Shown here in pieces: positions 33,915 through 41,802 of a DNA stretch of 64,000 bases. The DNA is taken from assembly GCF_004804315.1 (NCBI RefSeq), contig NZ_SRXX01000013.1, forward strand, positions 1 to 64,000, given 5' to 3'. Position 1 is the stretch's first letter; every line of letters begins with the position of its first letter. A program made the position numbers and the translations under genes. Under the pieces are notes generated by a model. It was not told the DNA's origin and did not search any database. It worked only from the letters and a program-made list of their open reading frames with translations. Origin of the DNA: Flagellimonas onchidii (GTDB lineage: Bacteria; Bacteroidota; Bacteroidia; Flavobacteriales; Flavobacteriaceae).

Positions 33915-34874
33915 TTATTGCCCGGTACCCGCCATCCGATAATACCCTTTATTCGGAATCTCAATCACGTACTTTTTACGAGAAGCATTGTTTAAATGTG
34001 GTTCACGTAACCAAGGGTTATGCCTTTTTAAAATCTTGTAGTTGATTTCATATTGCTTGGCAAAATCTGCCCAACTGGCTACTGCCGTATCCACTTCCAC
34101 GGAAAAGGTAGGCACAGCATTGTAGAGATCATCTTTTTCAACAGCAAAACCATATTTATCGGGATTAGAGATAATCTCCTTTATTGCCATAATCCTAAAA
34201 ACGTAGCGTCCCGTCTCTTCTCCCAATAAAAGATCATAATAATCGTCCGCCTTTTGTATTCTCATATATTTTTGAATTCCAGCTGGTCCGGCATTATATG
34301 CTGCTGCGGTCAAGGTCCAGCTTCCAAAACGGTCTTTCCATTTTTTTAAATACTCACAAGCAACTTGGGTAGCTTTCTCAATATGATAGCGCTCATCTAC
34401 ATTCGAATTGATCTCGAGTCCGTATTCTTTACCTGTTGCCTTCATGATTTGCCAAAATCCTCTAGCACCGGCCGGAGAAACAGCATTTTGTAATCCACTT
34501 TCGGCCACCGCCAAATATTTAAAATCATCCGGAATACCATTTTTTGCCAAAATAGGCTCTATAATCGGGAAGTATTTATGGGCACGTTTCATCAGCAAAA
34601 GTGCGTTGGACTGCCAGTAGGTGTTCACCAAAAACTCGCGATCCACTCTTTCCAAAACCTCAGGGTCGTTCAATGGAACTTTTTCTTCTGCGAAATTTAG
34701 ATTTTCAGGAATTTCAATGGCGCTAATTTGGTAACCATCAGCCACGTTCTTTTCGGTTTTGTTCTCCATCACCTTTTCAGGTTGTTCAACAGTATCGGAT
34801 TGCACAGCAAAAATCAAACTTCCCATAACTGCCACCAATCCGATTCCCGCTAATATGTTTTTTATATACTTCAT
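33915..34874 (-). CDS. lytic transglycosylase (MltD-like SLT domain)
   Basis: The 319-residue protein has an N-terminal membrane or signal segment (ILAGIGLVAVMGSLIFAVQ) and the SLT domain (about 115-235): FKYLAVAESGLQNAVSPAGA (Glu catalytic), RGFWQIMKATGKEYGLEIN and LTAAAYNAGPAGIQKYM. A C-terminal region of the LysM type (FAKQYEINYKILKRHNPWLR) follows. It cleaves peptidoglycan with formation of 1,6-anhydro ends. Transcribed in the same direction as the alpha/beta hydrolase upstream, with a 33-base gap. Confidence 0.9.
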   Translation of the reverse strand: MKYIKNILAGIGLVAVMGSLIFAVQSDTVEQPEKVMENKTEKNVADGYQISAIEIPENLNFAEEKVPLNDPEVLERVDREFLVNTYWQSNALLLMKRAHKYFPIIEPILAKNGIPDDFKYLAVAESGLQNAVSPAGARGFWQIMKATGKEYGLEINSNVDERYHIEKATQVACEYLKKWKDRFGSWTLTAAAYNAGPAGIQKYMRIQKADDYYDLLLGEETGRYVFRIMAIKEIISNPDKYGFAVEKDDLYNAVPTFSVEVDTAVASWADFAKQYEINYKILKRHNPWLREPHLNNASRKKYVIEIPNKGYYRMAGTGQ

Positions 34875-34907
34875 GTTTGGCTTTTCTATTTCTTTCGTAA
34901 AGATATA

Positions 34908-35585
34908 CTATATAGAACTCTCTTCTCCCAAAATAATTGCCGGAAGGTGTTCATTGAACCATTTTGCCCTGTGAATGATCATAGTATGGGTTCCGTTTTT
35001 CACCGTAATACAATTTTTAATATTAACTATAGGAAAAACAGCGTCTTTTTCACCATGTATGTGAACCACATTTTCAAGTGGCTTTGATTGTTTCCAATTC
35101 ACTATGTTATCAATAGACCAATCTATATAATATTTGTCCCTAATCGACAGGTATTTTTCATATAGTTCCAATCGCTTGGTGACCGTTTCTCCAAAGGCGT
35201 ATTTTGCAAGAAGTTCCACATTGTTTACCAATCCTGTTGGTAGCAGTTTATGTGCCTTTGTGTATTTGGCAAAAAGCATTCTTTTGGGCAGTTCCGAACT
35301 ACTCTTTACGCTGGAAACCACAATTACTTTTGATGGGGAAATATGTTTAGACATTTCCTGCACCAGCATTCCTCCAAAGGAAACTCCCAGTAAAACAGCG
35401 TTTTCATGCCCAACCTTTTGACACATTTTTTTGGAGTAATCGGTAAAAGTCATTCCCCTATTTGGGGCAAACCATTCCAGTTTATGAATTTCGAAAACTT
35501 CAGGTGGTAGATTTATTCCATCAAAAATAGAGGGATTGGCAGCCATTCCTGGCATAAGGTAGACTTGGGTTTTATTGTTTGGCAT
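34908..35585 (-). CDS. alpha/beta hydrolase
   Basis: The 225-residue protein has the nucleophile elbow GVSFGG (Ser69), an oxyanion region (YLMPGMAANPSIFDG), and the end motifs VVHIHGEKDAVFP (Asp) and GTHTMI (His). This completes a Ser-Asp-His triad. No lid or signal sequence is visible, so it is probably cytoplasmic. The substrate is unknown. The upstream gap leads to a divergent GNAT gene. Confidence 0.85.
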   Translation of the reverse strand: MPNNKTQVYLMPGMAANPSIFDGINLPPEVFEIHKLEWFAPNRGMTFTDYSKKMCQKVGHENAVLLGVSFGGMLVQEMSKHISPSKVIVVSSVKSSSELPKRMLFAKYTKAHKLLPTGLVNNVELLAKYAFGETVTKRLELYEKYLSIRDKYYIDWSIDNIVNWKQSKPLENVVHIHGEKDAVFPIVNIKNCITVKNGTHTMIIHRAKWFNEHLPAIILGEESSI

Positions 35586-35736
35586 TTCTTACCTAATATA
35601 GATTTGGCTAGGAAATTAGCAATTTTTTAAGTAATTTCGTGTCCCTTTTTTTGCGAACGTCCCAAATGCATTTAAGAAGGATTTGTTTAACCGCTACTAT
35701 AACGGTTAGCACCATGTCAAATAAAAACAAAACTAT

Positions 35737-36030
35737 ATGACAGAAATGAAAATCAACGACAATAGTTTCCTACGCCAATACGAAGCTAAAGTCGACGGCC
35801 ATTTGGCCAAAATCGAATACTCTTCCCAAGAACGCAAAGTATTCCTGACCAAGTTGGTCATTCCAGAAGAAATTACTGAAGAGGGCTTTAAAGAAACTTT
35901 TATCAAAGCCGTTTTACATGACATTCAAGAAAAAAACCTCAGGGTGGTACCTACGAGCCCTCACATAGCAGGTTTTTTAAGGAAGAACAGACAATACAAA
36001 GAGATGCTTCCTGTTGGGATTCGCATCTAA
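35737..36030 (+). CDS. small GNAT-fold N-acetyltransferase (YjdJ-like)
   Basis: The 97-residue protein fits the small GNAT subfamily: FLRQYEAKVDGHLAKIEYSS, KVFLTKLVIPEEITEEGFKE, and LRVVPTSPHIAGFLRKNRQY. The C-terminal VVPxSPxxxxFLRKN motif is characteristic. The substrate is unknown. It ends in a terminator at 36056. Confidence 0.85.
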   Translation: MTEMKINDNSFLRQYEAKVDGHLAKIEYSSQERKVFLTKLVIPEEITEEGFKETFIKAVLHDIQEKNLRVVPTSPHIAGFLRKNRQYKEMLPVGIRI

Positions 36031-36055
36031 TTATTTTAAGTTGTATAAGTTTGAA

Positions 36056-36080
36056 AGCCTCTCAAAAGAGAGGTTTTTTT
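36056..36080 (+). terminator. rho-independent terminator after the GNAT gene
   Basis: CCTCTC (36058-36063) pairs with GAGAGG (36068-36073) around an AAAA loop and is followed by T7. It overlaps the very end of mtaB on the other strand. Confidence 0.85.
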
Positions 36081-37407
36081 ATGCCAAAATTTTGTTGGAA
36101 GCATATTCAAAGCGCACCAAGCCATCTTCATCAATACTGGTCAATTCAACTTCGTGCAAAGTGTTGACCAATTCGGGGTTCCAAGGAGCTTTTACTTTTA
36201 CATAGTTCTCAGTAAAACCATGGATATAACCTGATTTGTTTTCCCCTTCGAACAAAACGGTCCTGGTGCTTCCTAATTGACTCTCATAAAAAGCCCTCCT
36301 TTTCTTTACAGATAGCCCACGAAGCATTTTGCTTCGTTTGCTTCTAACGCTTTTTGGAACCGGATTTTCCATGGTTGCAGCAAGTGTATTGTCTCTTTCA
36401 GAATAGGTAAACACGTGCAAATAAGAAATATCCAATTCATTTAAGAAATGATACGTCTCTAAAAAATGTTCGTCGGTCTCACCAGGAAAACCAACTATGA
36501 CATCCACACCGATACAGGCATGGGGCATAACTTGTTTAATCCGATTTACCCGATCCACATATAGATTGGTGAGGTATCTACGTCGCATCCGTTTTAAAAT
36601 CTCATCACTGCCACTTTGTAATGGGATATGAAAATGCGGTACAAACGAGTTGCTTTGAGCCACAAAATCTATGGTTTCATTTTTCAACAAGTTCGGTTCA
36701 ATAGACGAGATGCGTAATCTATGAATGCCTCCTACTTTGTCCAAAGCCTGAACCAATTCAAAAAAAGTGTGTTCATGCTTTTTATTTCCGAATTCCCCCT
36801 TGCCATAATCACCAATGTTGACCCCCGTGAGCACAATTTCCTTAATGTCCTTTGAGGCAATCTCAGCGGCATTTCGCAATACATTCTCCAAGGTATCACT
36901 CCGTGAGATTCCTCTTGCCAAAGGAATGGTGCAATAGGTGCATTTGTAATCACATCCATCCTGAACCTTTAAAAAAGCCCGGGTACGGTCTCCAATGGCA
37001 TAGCTGCCCACATAAAAATCGGCATCCTCAATTTCGCACGAATGTACCTCTCCTCTATCATTTTTGGTCAAATCGTTCAGGTAATCTGTGATTTTGAATT
37101 TTTCAGTAGCTCCCAACACCAGATCCACACCATCCACTGCAGCCAATTGCTCAGGTTTTAATTGGGCATAACAGCCAACCGCGGCGACAAAAGCCTCGGG
37201 ATTGCTTTTTTGCGCTTGCTTTACGATGGTCTTAAAACGCTTATCGGCATTCTCCGTAACCGAACAGGTGTTGATTACGTAAACATCTGCCTTTTCAGAA
37301 AAGTCCACACGCTCAAATTCCTCCTTTTCAAAACTTCTGGCAATAGTAGAAGTTTCGGAGAAATTAAGTTTGCAACCCAAGGTGTAGAAGGCAACTTTTT
37401 TGTTCAT
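36079..37407 (-). CDS. mtaB: tRNA (t6A37) C2-methylthiotransferase MtaB
   Basis: Start at 37407 (MNKKVAFYTLGCKLNFSETS) gives 442 residues; the earlier frame start at 37434 adds nine atypical residues. The N-terminal domain has Cys12, Cys48 and Cys79 for the auxiliary [4Fe-4S] cluster. The radical SAM motif GCDYKCTYC gives Cys152, Cys156 and Cys159. A TRAM-like C-terminus follows. MtaB adds a methylthio group to N6-threonylcarbamoyladenosine in tRNA. The cassette-like block begins behind its start, divergently. Confidence 0.95.
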   Translation of the reverse strand: MNKKVAFYTLGCKLNFSETSTIARSFEKEEFERVDFSEKADVYVINTCSVTENADKRFKTIVKQAQKSNPEAFVAAVGCYAQLKPEQLAAVDGVDLVLGATEKFKITDYLNDLTKNDRGEVHSCEIEDADFYVGSYAIGDRTRAFLKVQDGCDYKCTYCTIPLARGISRSDTLENVLRNAAEIASKDIKEIVLTGVNIGDYGKGEFGNKKHEHTFFELVQALDKVGGIHRLRISSIEPNLLKNETIDFVAQSNSFVPHFHIPLQSGSDEILKRMRRRYLTNLYVDRVNRIKQVMPHACIGVDVIVGFPGETDEHFLETYHFLNELDISYLHVFTYSERDNTLAATMENPVPKSVRSKRSKMLRGLSVKKRRAFYESQLGSTRTVLFEGENKSGYIHGFTENYVKVKAPWNPELVNTLHEVELTSIDEDGLVRFEYASNKILA

Positions 37408-37587
37408 TGACCCGTTGTGAATTTTGGCCTGCAAAGATAGTGATTTGTTGTGGGATAGCGGGTTAGGATTTACTCGGGAGCAAAAGCCATAAATACTTGT
37501 ACCCGTTTATAATTGCTTAAAAGTACTTACATCGTCTTACTTATCCAAAAACATTGGTTTTCTGGTAAATTTTGATGATTTTTAGTT

Positions 37588-37621
37588 TTATAACCATATA
37601 CGCTAGTTGGCGGTAATTGAC
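37588..37621 (+). repeat. attC-like right half-site D (left edge of array)
   Basis: TTATAACCATATACGCTAG followed by GTTGGCGGTAATTGAC has the right-arm character of sites A-C. No clear complementary left arm is seen upstream in the 150 bases next to mtaB, so only the half facing the first array gene is present. Confidence 0.5.
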
Positions 37622-37646
37622 ACTTACTCATAAAACGAACAGAAAT

Positions 37647-38810
37647 ATGAATAAACTGATATTAAATTGCATCATACTTTCGACAATATTTACAGTTACA
37701 TCTAATGCACAAACTGCAACTATTAATGGGTATATTAAAGGTATTGAAACAGATACTATCTTTATTAAAAGAGACATTACAACTAGCAAAACAAGAGAAC
37801 CCAATGATACATTAATTGCAGAAGATGGCAGGTTTAAATATACTTTTGCTTGTGATGAACCTGTGCTTTTTATGTTATACCCGAAAAAAACATTAAGCCC
37901 TATAGCTGGGACTAAACTTTTCTTTACTCCAGAATCTAAAAGAATTTACTTATTCGTTCAACCTAACGACACAATTGAGTTAAATGGAATTTTAAAAAAG
38001 AATTACATGGATTATATGGTTGAGGGCTCTCAAATAAGTAAAGAAATAATGCAATTCCATAAACCAAACAGAGATATAAATATTGAAGTTTTCAAAAAAA
38101 GCCTGATAGTCTCATCATACTTTGCAAAAAAAGAGCATACGAAAGGAATGGAATTTTATAATGAAAATGAATCATTAAAAGATATTATCCGAAATAAACG
38201 ACGCGATTTTATAATTAATAATCCCGATAAAGATTTATCTGCCTATTTACTTATCTCTTCTGGACCTGACATTATTGGGGATTGCTTAAATATTATTACA
38301 CCGAGGGTTAAAAATGGGATGTTTAAAAAATATGTCTCATTAATATCAAATAAGTATAAAAATTACCTAATAGCTCAATCGTCTAAAAATACTATCGCTG
38401 GTAAATTTGCTCCTGATTTTACATTAAAAAATTTTCAAAATGAAAACTTTACCCTCTCAAAACTAAAAGGGAAATATGTTGTACTAGATTTTTGGGCATC
38501 TTGGTGCGCGCCTTGCATCAAGGGAATACCATCAATGAAAGAATATCAAAAGAAGTATAAATCCGAAGTTGAATTTGTAAGTATTGCTTGTAACGACAAA
38601 AAAAATAAGTCACAAGAGATAGTTGAAAAATATAATTTAGAATGGCATCAGTTAATGAATAACGACCAAGAAGTCCCAAATGTTTCTGCTATTTATTCTG
38701 CTGAAAGTTTGCCGACTAAAATAATTATTGATATAGACGGAAAAATCGTTTCCATTCATAAAGGAGAAAGTAAAGATTTTTATGAAAAATTAGATGAATT
38801 AATAAAATAA
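37647..38810 (+). CDS. TlpA-like thiol-disulfide oxidoreductase (DUF4369-type N-domain)
   Basis: The 387-residue protein has a signal peptide (LNCIILSTIFTVTSNAQ), a beta-rich N-terminal domain of the DUF4369 kind (INGYIKGIETDTIFIKRD), a helical linker, and a thioredoxin domain with the redox motif DFWASWCAPC (Cys287 and Cys290) and cis-Pro loop ESLPTK. It acts in the periplasm, probably in thiol reduction. Start at 37647 is chosen for the signal peptide; the TTG at 37617 lies in half-site D. It is the first gene of the array; site A begins 2 bases after its stop codon. Confidence 0.88.
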   Translation: MNKLILNCIILSTIFTVTSNAQTATINGYIKGIETDTIFIKRDITTSKTREPNDTLIAEDGRFKYTFACDEPVLFMLYPKKTLSPIAGTKLFFTPESKRIYLFVQPNDTIELNGILKKNYMDYMVEGSQISKEIMQFHKPNRDINIEVFKKSLIVSSYFAKKEHTKGMEFYNENESLKDIIRNKRRDFIINNPDKDLSAYLLISSGPDIIGDCLNIITPRVKNGMFKKYVSLISNKYKNYLIAQSSKNTIAGKFAPDFTLKNFQNENFTLSKLKGKYVVLDFWASWCAPCIKGIPSMKEYQKKYKSEVEFVSIACNDKKNKSQEIVEKYNLEWHQLMNNDQEVPNVSAIYSAESLPTKIIIDIDGKIVSIHKGESKDFYEKLDELIK

Positions 38811-38812
38811 CT

Positions 38813-38949
38813 ACCGCCAACAATGTATATAAAAAATAGGCAGAACAGTAATGAAATCATGTCTTTTGGCTTGTTTCAAGCTTGGTGCTTTGCCGAAAGT
38901 TTAGTGCTTGTAAATCGCCTACTTTCCATATACGAGACCGTTAGCCGTC
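38813..38949 (+). repeat. attC-like inverted-repeat site A
   Basis: Left arm 38813-38842 (ACCGCCAACAATGTATATAA then AAAATAGGC) and right arm 38916-38949 (GCCTACTTTCCATATACGAG then ACCGTTAGCCGT) are complementary: GTATATxxAAAxTAGGC pairs with GCCTAxTTTxxATATAC, and AC-GC-AAC with GTTAGC-GT. The loop is about 73 bases. It begins 2 bases after the TlpA gene stop codon. Shape and position match an attC site (stem with conserved GTT-containing right end), although the core GTTAGCC departs from the GTTRRRY consensus. Confidence 0.65.
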
Positions 38950-38979
38950 ATTGAAAACGACACCTTGTAAAAATTGACA

Positions 38980-39798
38980 ATGGATTTAAATCCGAAAACA
39001 TATGAGCCAAATATTGAATTGTCAGAATTTGTCAAACGATACTGGACATTAGATGGCGAAAAGGAAAGTATTCCTTTAAAAAACACCATTGTACCAGACG
39101 GAACTATGAAGTTAATTTTTCATTATGGCGACACCTACAAACATCATTCACAAAATGGCAAAATAACAATTTTACCAAATTGCTTTTTAATTGGACAACT
39201 GACAAAGCCCTACGTAATTGAACCTGTTGGAGTAACAGGTAGTTTTGTTGTACAATTCAAACCAAATGGATTTTTACCTTTTACATCAATTCCAATCAAA
39301 GAATTGGAAAATAAGGCAATACCATTGAACAAATTATTCGGAGAAGAAGGAATTAAACTTGGTAATCAAGTCTTAAAAGCAAACTCTACATCTGAAAGAA
39401 TCCAAATCATCGAAAACTTTCTTTTCAAAGAATTATCTTACAAGAATAAGGTTGATAATATTGTGAAATCAACGGTTGAAACAATTTTTAGTGTAAATGG
39501 ACAATTTTCAGTAAACGAATTCTCAAGTACTAATAATGTAAGTCGAAGACAATTAGCACGTAAATTTTCTTCGGCTATAGGACTAAGTCCAAAACAACTC
39601 GCAAAGACAATTAGAATTCAATCAACCTTGAAAGTGTTACTGAACGAAGAAATCACAAGCCTAACTGAATTGGCATATGAAAAAGAATATTTTGACCAAG
39701 CACATTTTATAAAAGAGTTCAAAGAATTTACAGGCTTGACACCAAAAGAATTTTTCGGAGATGACTTAAAAATGTCTTTGATTTTTGATAAGGAGTAG
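38980..39798 (+). CDS. AraC-family transcription regulator
   Basis: The 272-residue protein has an N-terminal domain of the DUF6597 type (ELSEFVKRYWTLDGEKESIP; IVPDGTMKLIFHYGD; GSFVVQFKPNGFLPF) and a C-terminal AraC double helix-turn-helix (about 165-265: NVSRRQLARKFSSAIGLSPK; LTELAYEKEYFDQAHFIKEF; FTGLTPKEF). Start is ATG 38980; a TTG at 38974 is in frame. The next gene encodes a VOC protein. AraC regulators next to a VOC protein are a common pair, so the VOC gene is a likely target. Confidence 0.9.
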   Translation: MDLNPKTYEPNIELSEFVKRYWTLDGEKESIPLKNTIVPDGTMKLIFHYGDTYKHHSQNGKITILPNCFLIGQLTKPYVIEPVGVTGSFVVQFKPNGFLPFTSIPIKELENKAIPLNKLFGEEGIKLGNQVLKANSTSERIQIIENFLFKELSYKNKVDNIVKSTVETIFSVNGQFSVNEFSSTNNVSRRQLARKFSSAIGLSPKQLAKTIRIQSTLKVLLNEEITSLTELAYEKEYFDQAHFIKEFKEFTGLTPKEFFGDDLKMSLIFDKE

Positions 39799-39817
39799 CC
39801 CTGTCCCATTTTTACAA

Positions 39818-39846
39818 TTTTGTCGTTTGAGCTGATTTTACCTTTG
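39818..39846 (+). promoter_or_regulatory. candidate promoter of the VOC gene
   Basis: TTTG (39819-39822) and TACCTTTG (39839-39846) fit a Bacteroidota promoter, with 16-base spacing rather than 19. It lies 36 bases before the VOC start codon, so this gene may have its own promoter within the array. Confidence 0.4.
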
Positions 39847-39881
39847 CGCAGCAATAATGCAAAAACTTAAAATCATAAAAA

Positions 39882-40256
39882 ATGACGTATACAAATCCAG
39901 TTGGTTGGTTTGACCTGAATGTAGCAAACCTAGACCGAGCAAAAAAATTCTACGAAACAGTTTTCAATGTAAAGCTGACAGATGCACCTGTTGAGTGGGG
40001 AAAGCAATCATTTTTCCCCTTTAATCATGAAAGTCCAAATATTTCTGGTGCTTTAGTGGAAAAAATCGATTTTGTTCCAAATAGCAATAATACGGTTATC
40101 TATTTTGAAACCGAAGACAACATTGCAGAAGAACAAAGAATTGAAAAGGCAGGTGGAAAAGTGGTACAACCTAAAATGAGTATTGGTGAATTCGGCTTTA
40201 TTTCAATTTTCATTGATACAGAAGGTAATACGGTTGGGCTGCATTCAAGAAAATAA
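39882..40256 (+). CDS. VOC (glyoxalase-like) family protein
   Basis: The 124-residue protein has the paired beta-alpha-beta-beta-beta pattern of VOC proteins: VGWFDLNVANLDRAKKFYET in the first half and NTVIYFETEDNIAEEQRIEK, FGFISIFIDTEGNTVGLHS in the second. A metal-binding Glu/His set typical of active enzymes is not clear, so a binding role is possible. Site B begins 3 bases after the stop codon. Confidence 0.88.
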   Translation: MTYTNPVGWFDLNVANLDRAKKFYETVFNVKLTDAPVEWGKQSFFPFNHESPNISGALVEKIDFVPNSNNTVIYFETEDNIAEEQRIEKAGGKVVQPKMSIGEFGFISIFIDTEGNTVGLHSRK

Positions 40257-40259
40257 CGA

Positions 40260-40394
40260 ACGGCCAACAAAGTGTATAAGCAATAGCGGTTTAAGTGCAA
40301 ACTTGAACCATTTTTGTGTTTAAATTAAGTATATTGCTAACCGAAAAGTAGTTGCTTAAATCCGTTACTACTCATAGCCGAGACCGTTAGCTGT
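40260..40394 (+). repeat. attC-like inverted-repeat site B
   Basis: Left arm 40260-40295 (ACGGCCAACAAAGTGTATAA then GCAATAGCGGTTTAAG) pairs with right arm 40355-40394 (CTTAAATCCGTTACTACTCA then TAGCCGAGACCGTTAGCTGT) with mismatches in about a quarter of positions. It follows the VOC gene directly. The core GAGACCGTTAGC matches site A and the left end GCCAACAA matches site A. Confidence 0.65.
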
Positions 40395-40401
40395 AAGCTG
40401 A

Positions 40402-41235
40402 AAAAACAAAAAAAAGAAGAAAACAATTTCGATATTAATAACCGTAATTTTAGTGATTATTTCTACAAACAGTTCTTTTTCACAAGAAATCACTGAAGAA
40501 AACTACATAAAGGCTGACAATGAAATTTGGAATGCATATGAAGAGAAAATGTCTAAACTGTCTGAATTTTATAAATCATACCCCAAAAAAAAGGATAGCT
40601 TGACACTTGTTGCTGAAAGATTAGAAAAGGAATCTAATAAAAAGAATATAGAAACAGCTATAAAATATTCATCTACTCTAAGCGGATTTAAACGGTTATA
40701 TATGTTAAGGTTGGATATCCCAAAGAATAGATTAAATTCTATATTAAAAAAGCTACCAAAAGAGTTACAAGAATCAAATTACGGAAAGAGCATAAAGTTA
40801 CACATTGATTCTAAACAAATAGGAGAAAGAGACAGTATTTACGATTTTAAATCTACGGATTCTAATGGCTATCAGTTTTATTTATCAAACCTGAAAGGGA
40901 AAAACATCCTTCTATTATACGGAGGTTTAGGATGTATCCGTGAAGAGGGAAGAAACTACCTAAAGGATTTCTATAATTCTGTAGATAAGAATAATTTTAA
41001 AATAGTGGTAGTAAATTCTACTTCTAACATAGAGGAGTTAAAAAACTTGAAAACTAAATATCAACTGGATTTCATCTTTATAGATGATTTTAAGAAAGAC
41101 CATAGTCCAATAAAAATAATTTATGGAGCGCAAGCTACACCAACTTGTTTTATTATTAATAAAGAAGGAACTATAGCCAAAAAATCTTTTGGATTACCAG
41201 AAACTGAATTAAATAAAATAAAAGCCAGCAGGTAA
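40402..41235 (+). CDS. thioredoxin-fold protein with single Cys; start damaged or non-canonical
   Basis: The frame from 40453 (GTG) gives only IISTNSSFSQ before the mature part. Upstream in the same frame are codons for KNKKKKTISILITVILV, which complete a normal lipid-free signal peptide, but the frame has no ATG and a TGA at 40399-40401. One less A in the poly-A tract would join it to a CTG codon. The mature protein has a TlpA-like fold (DSNGYQFYLSNLKGKNILLL; GGLGCIREEGR; TPTCFIINKEG) with only one Cys at the redox position (LGCIREE), so it is probably not a normal disulfide reductase. The stop codon lies inside site C. Confidence 0.6.
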   Translation, partial: KNKKKKKTISILITVILVIISTNSSFSQEITEENYIKADNEIWNAYEEKMSKLSEFYKSYPKKKDSLTLVAERLEKESNKKNIETAIKYSSTLSGFKRLYMLRLDIPKNRLNSILKKLPKELQESNYGKSIKLHIDSKQIGERDSIYDFKSTDSNGYQFYLSNLKGKNILLLYGGLGCIREEGRNYLKDFYNSVDKNNFKIVVVNSTSNIEELKNLKTKYQLDFIFIDDFKKDHSPIKIIYGAQATPTCFIINKEGTIAKKSFGLPETELNKIKASR

Positions 41236-41361
41236 CAATGGCTATAATTCATTGTGGTTTTGTGCCACACCAAAATATAAGGTATTAATCAACGGCTGAT
41301 TTCTAAGCGGAATAATCCTGCGGATGATTCCACAACGAAATCATAGCCGAGGCCGTTGCCA
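41230..41361 (+). repeat. attC-like inverted-repeat site C
   Basis: Left arm 41230-41257 (AGGTAACAATGGCTATAATT then CATTGTGG) pairs with right arm 41330-41361 (CCACAACGAAATCATAGCC then GAGGCCGTTGCCA). The match GGCTATxATT...TTGTGG is strong. The stop codon TAA of the preceding gene (41233-41235) is within the left end. The right core is GTTGCCA, a variant of GTTAGCC. Confidence 0.65.
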
Positions 41362-41498
41362 AATTTTTAACTACGAAGATTTTTTTGAACATTGGTGATG
41401 AATACATACAATAAAAAGCTAGCTTTGAAAAAGCGGGATATTATGTTGAATGAAACCTCAAGTTTGACTTATTTTGAGAATTTCACATCCATTATTAT

Positions 41499-41720
41499 AT
41501 GTTAACAACAATATTAGAAACCATAAAAAGGTTAGAAAATCGGGATAACCTTTCAAAAGAAGATAAAGAATTGCTGGAATTTTTGCATTCAGAAGCGTGG
41601 AAAGAAATTAATACTGGGATTGTTAATTTGATTTCATACGGTGACAGATTAGGCTGGGAAAAGATAGAAGAAAAGTTCTCAAGTATGCTTGGCCTTATCA
41701 ATCAGGCAAAAAATAAATAA
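41499..41720 (+). CDS. small acidic helical protein, unknown
   Basis: The 73-residue protein starts MLTTILETIKRLENRDNLSK and is predicted helical (LSKEDKELLEFLHSEAWKEI; SYGDRLGWEKIEEKFSSMLG). It is the last gene of the array, between site C and the half-site at 41724. No family is recognised. The frame is clear but short. Confidence 0.5.
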   Translation: MLTTILETIKRLENRDNLSKEDKELLEFLHSEAWKEINTGIVNLISYGDRLGWEKIEEKFSSMLGLINQAKNK

Positions 41721-41723
41721 ACA

Positions 41724-41759
41724 TACCGTCACCGAAAATAGTTATAATTTATTGTAGCG
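41724..41759 (+). repeat. attC-like left half-site F (right edge of array)
   Basis: ACCGTCACCGAAAATAGTTA then TAATTTATTGTAGCG resembles the left arms of sites A and C (AATGGCTATAATTCATTGTG). No complementary right arm follows before the next gene end at 41803. It begins 3 bases after the stop codon of the 73-residue protein gene. Confidence 0.45.
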
Positions 41760-41802
41760 AATAGATTACGCTGAAGGCATTCCCATCACCAAACCTAAAA
41801 CA

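Noticed and set aside
37588..41759. An integron integrase in or beside the array
   Set aside because: No tyrosine recombinase motif (Arg-His-x-x-Arg-Tyr pattern) was seen in any gene of the window, so the array would need an enzyme from elsewhere.
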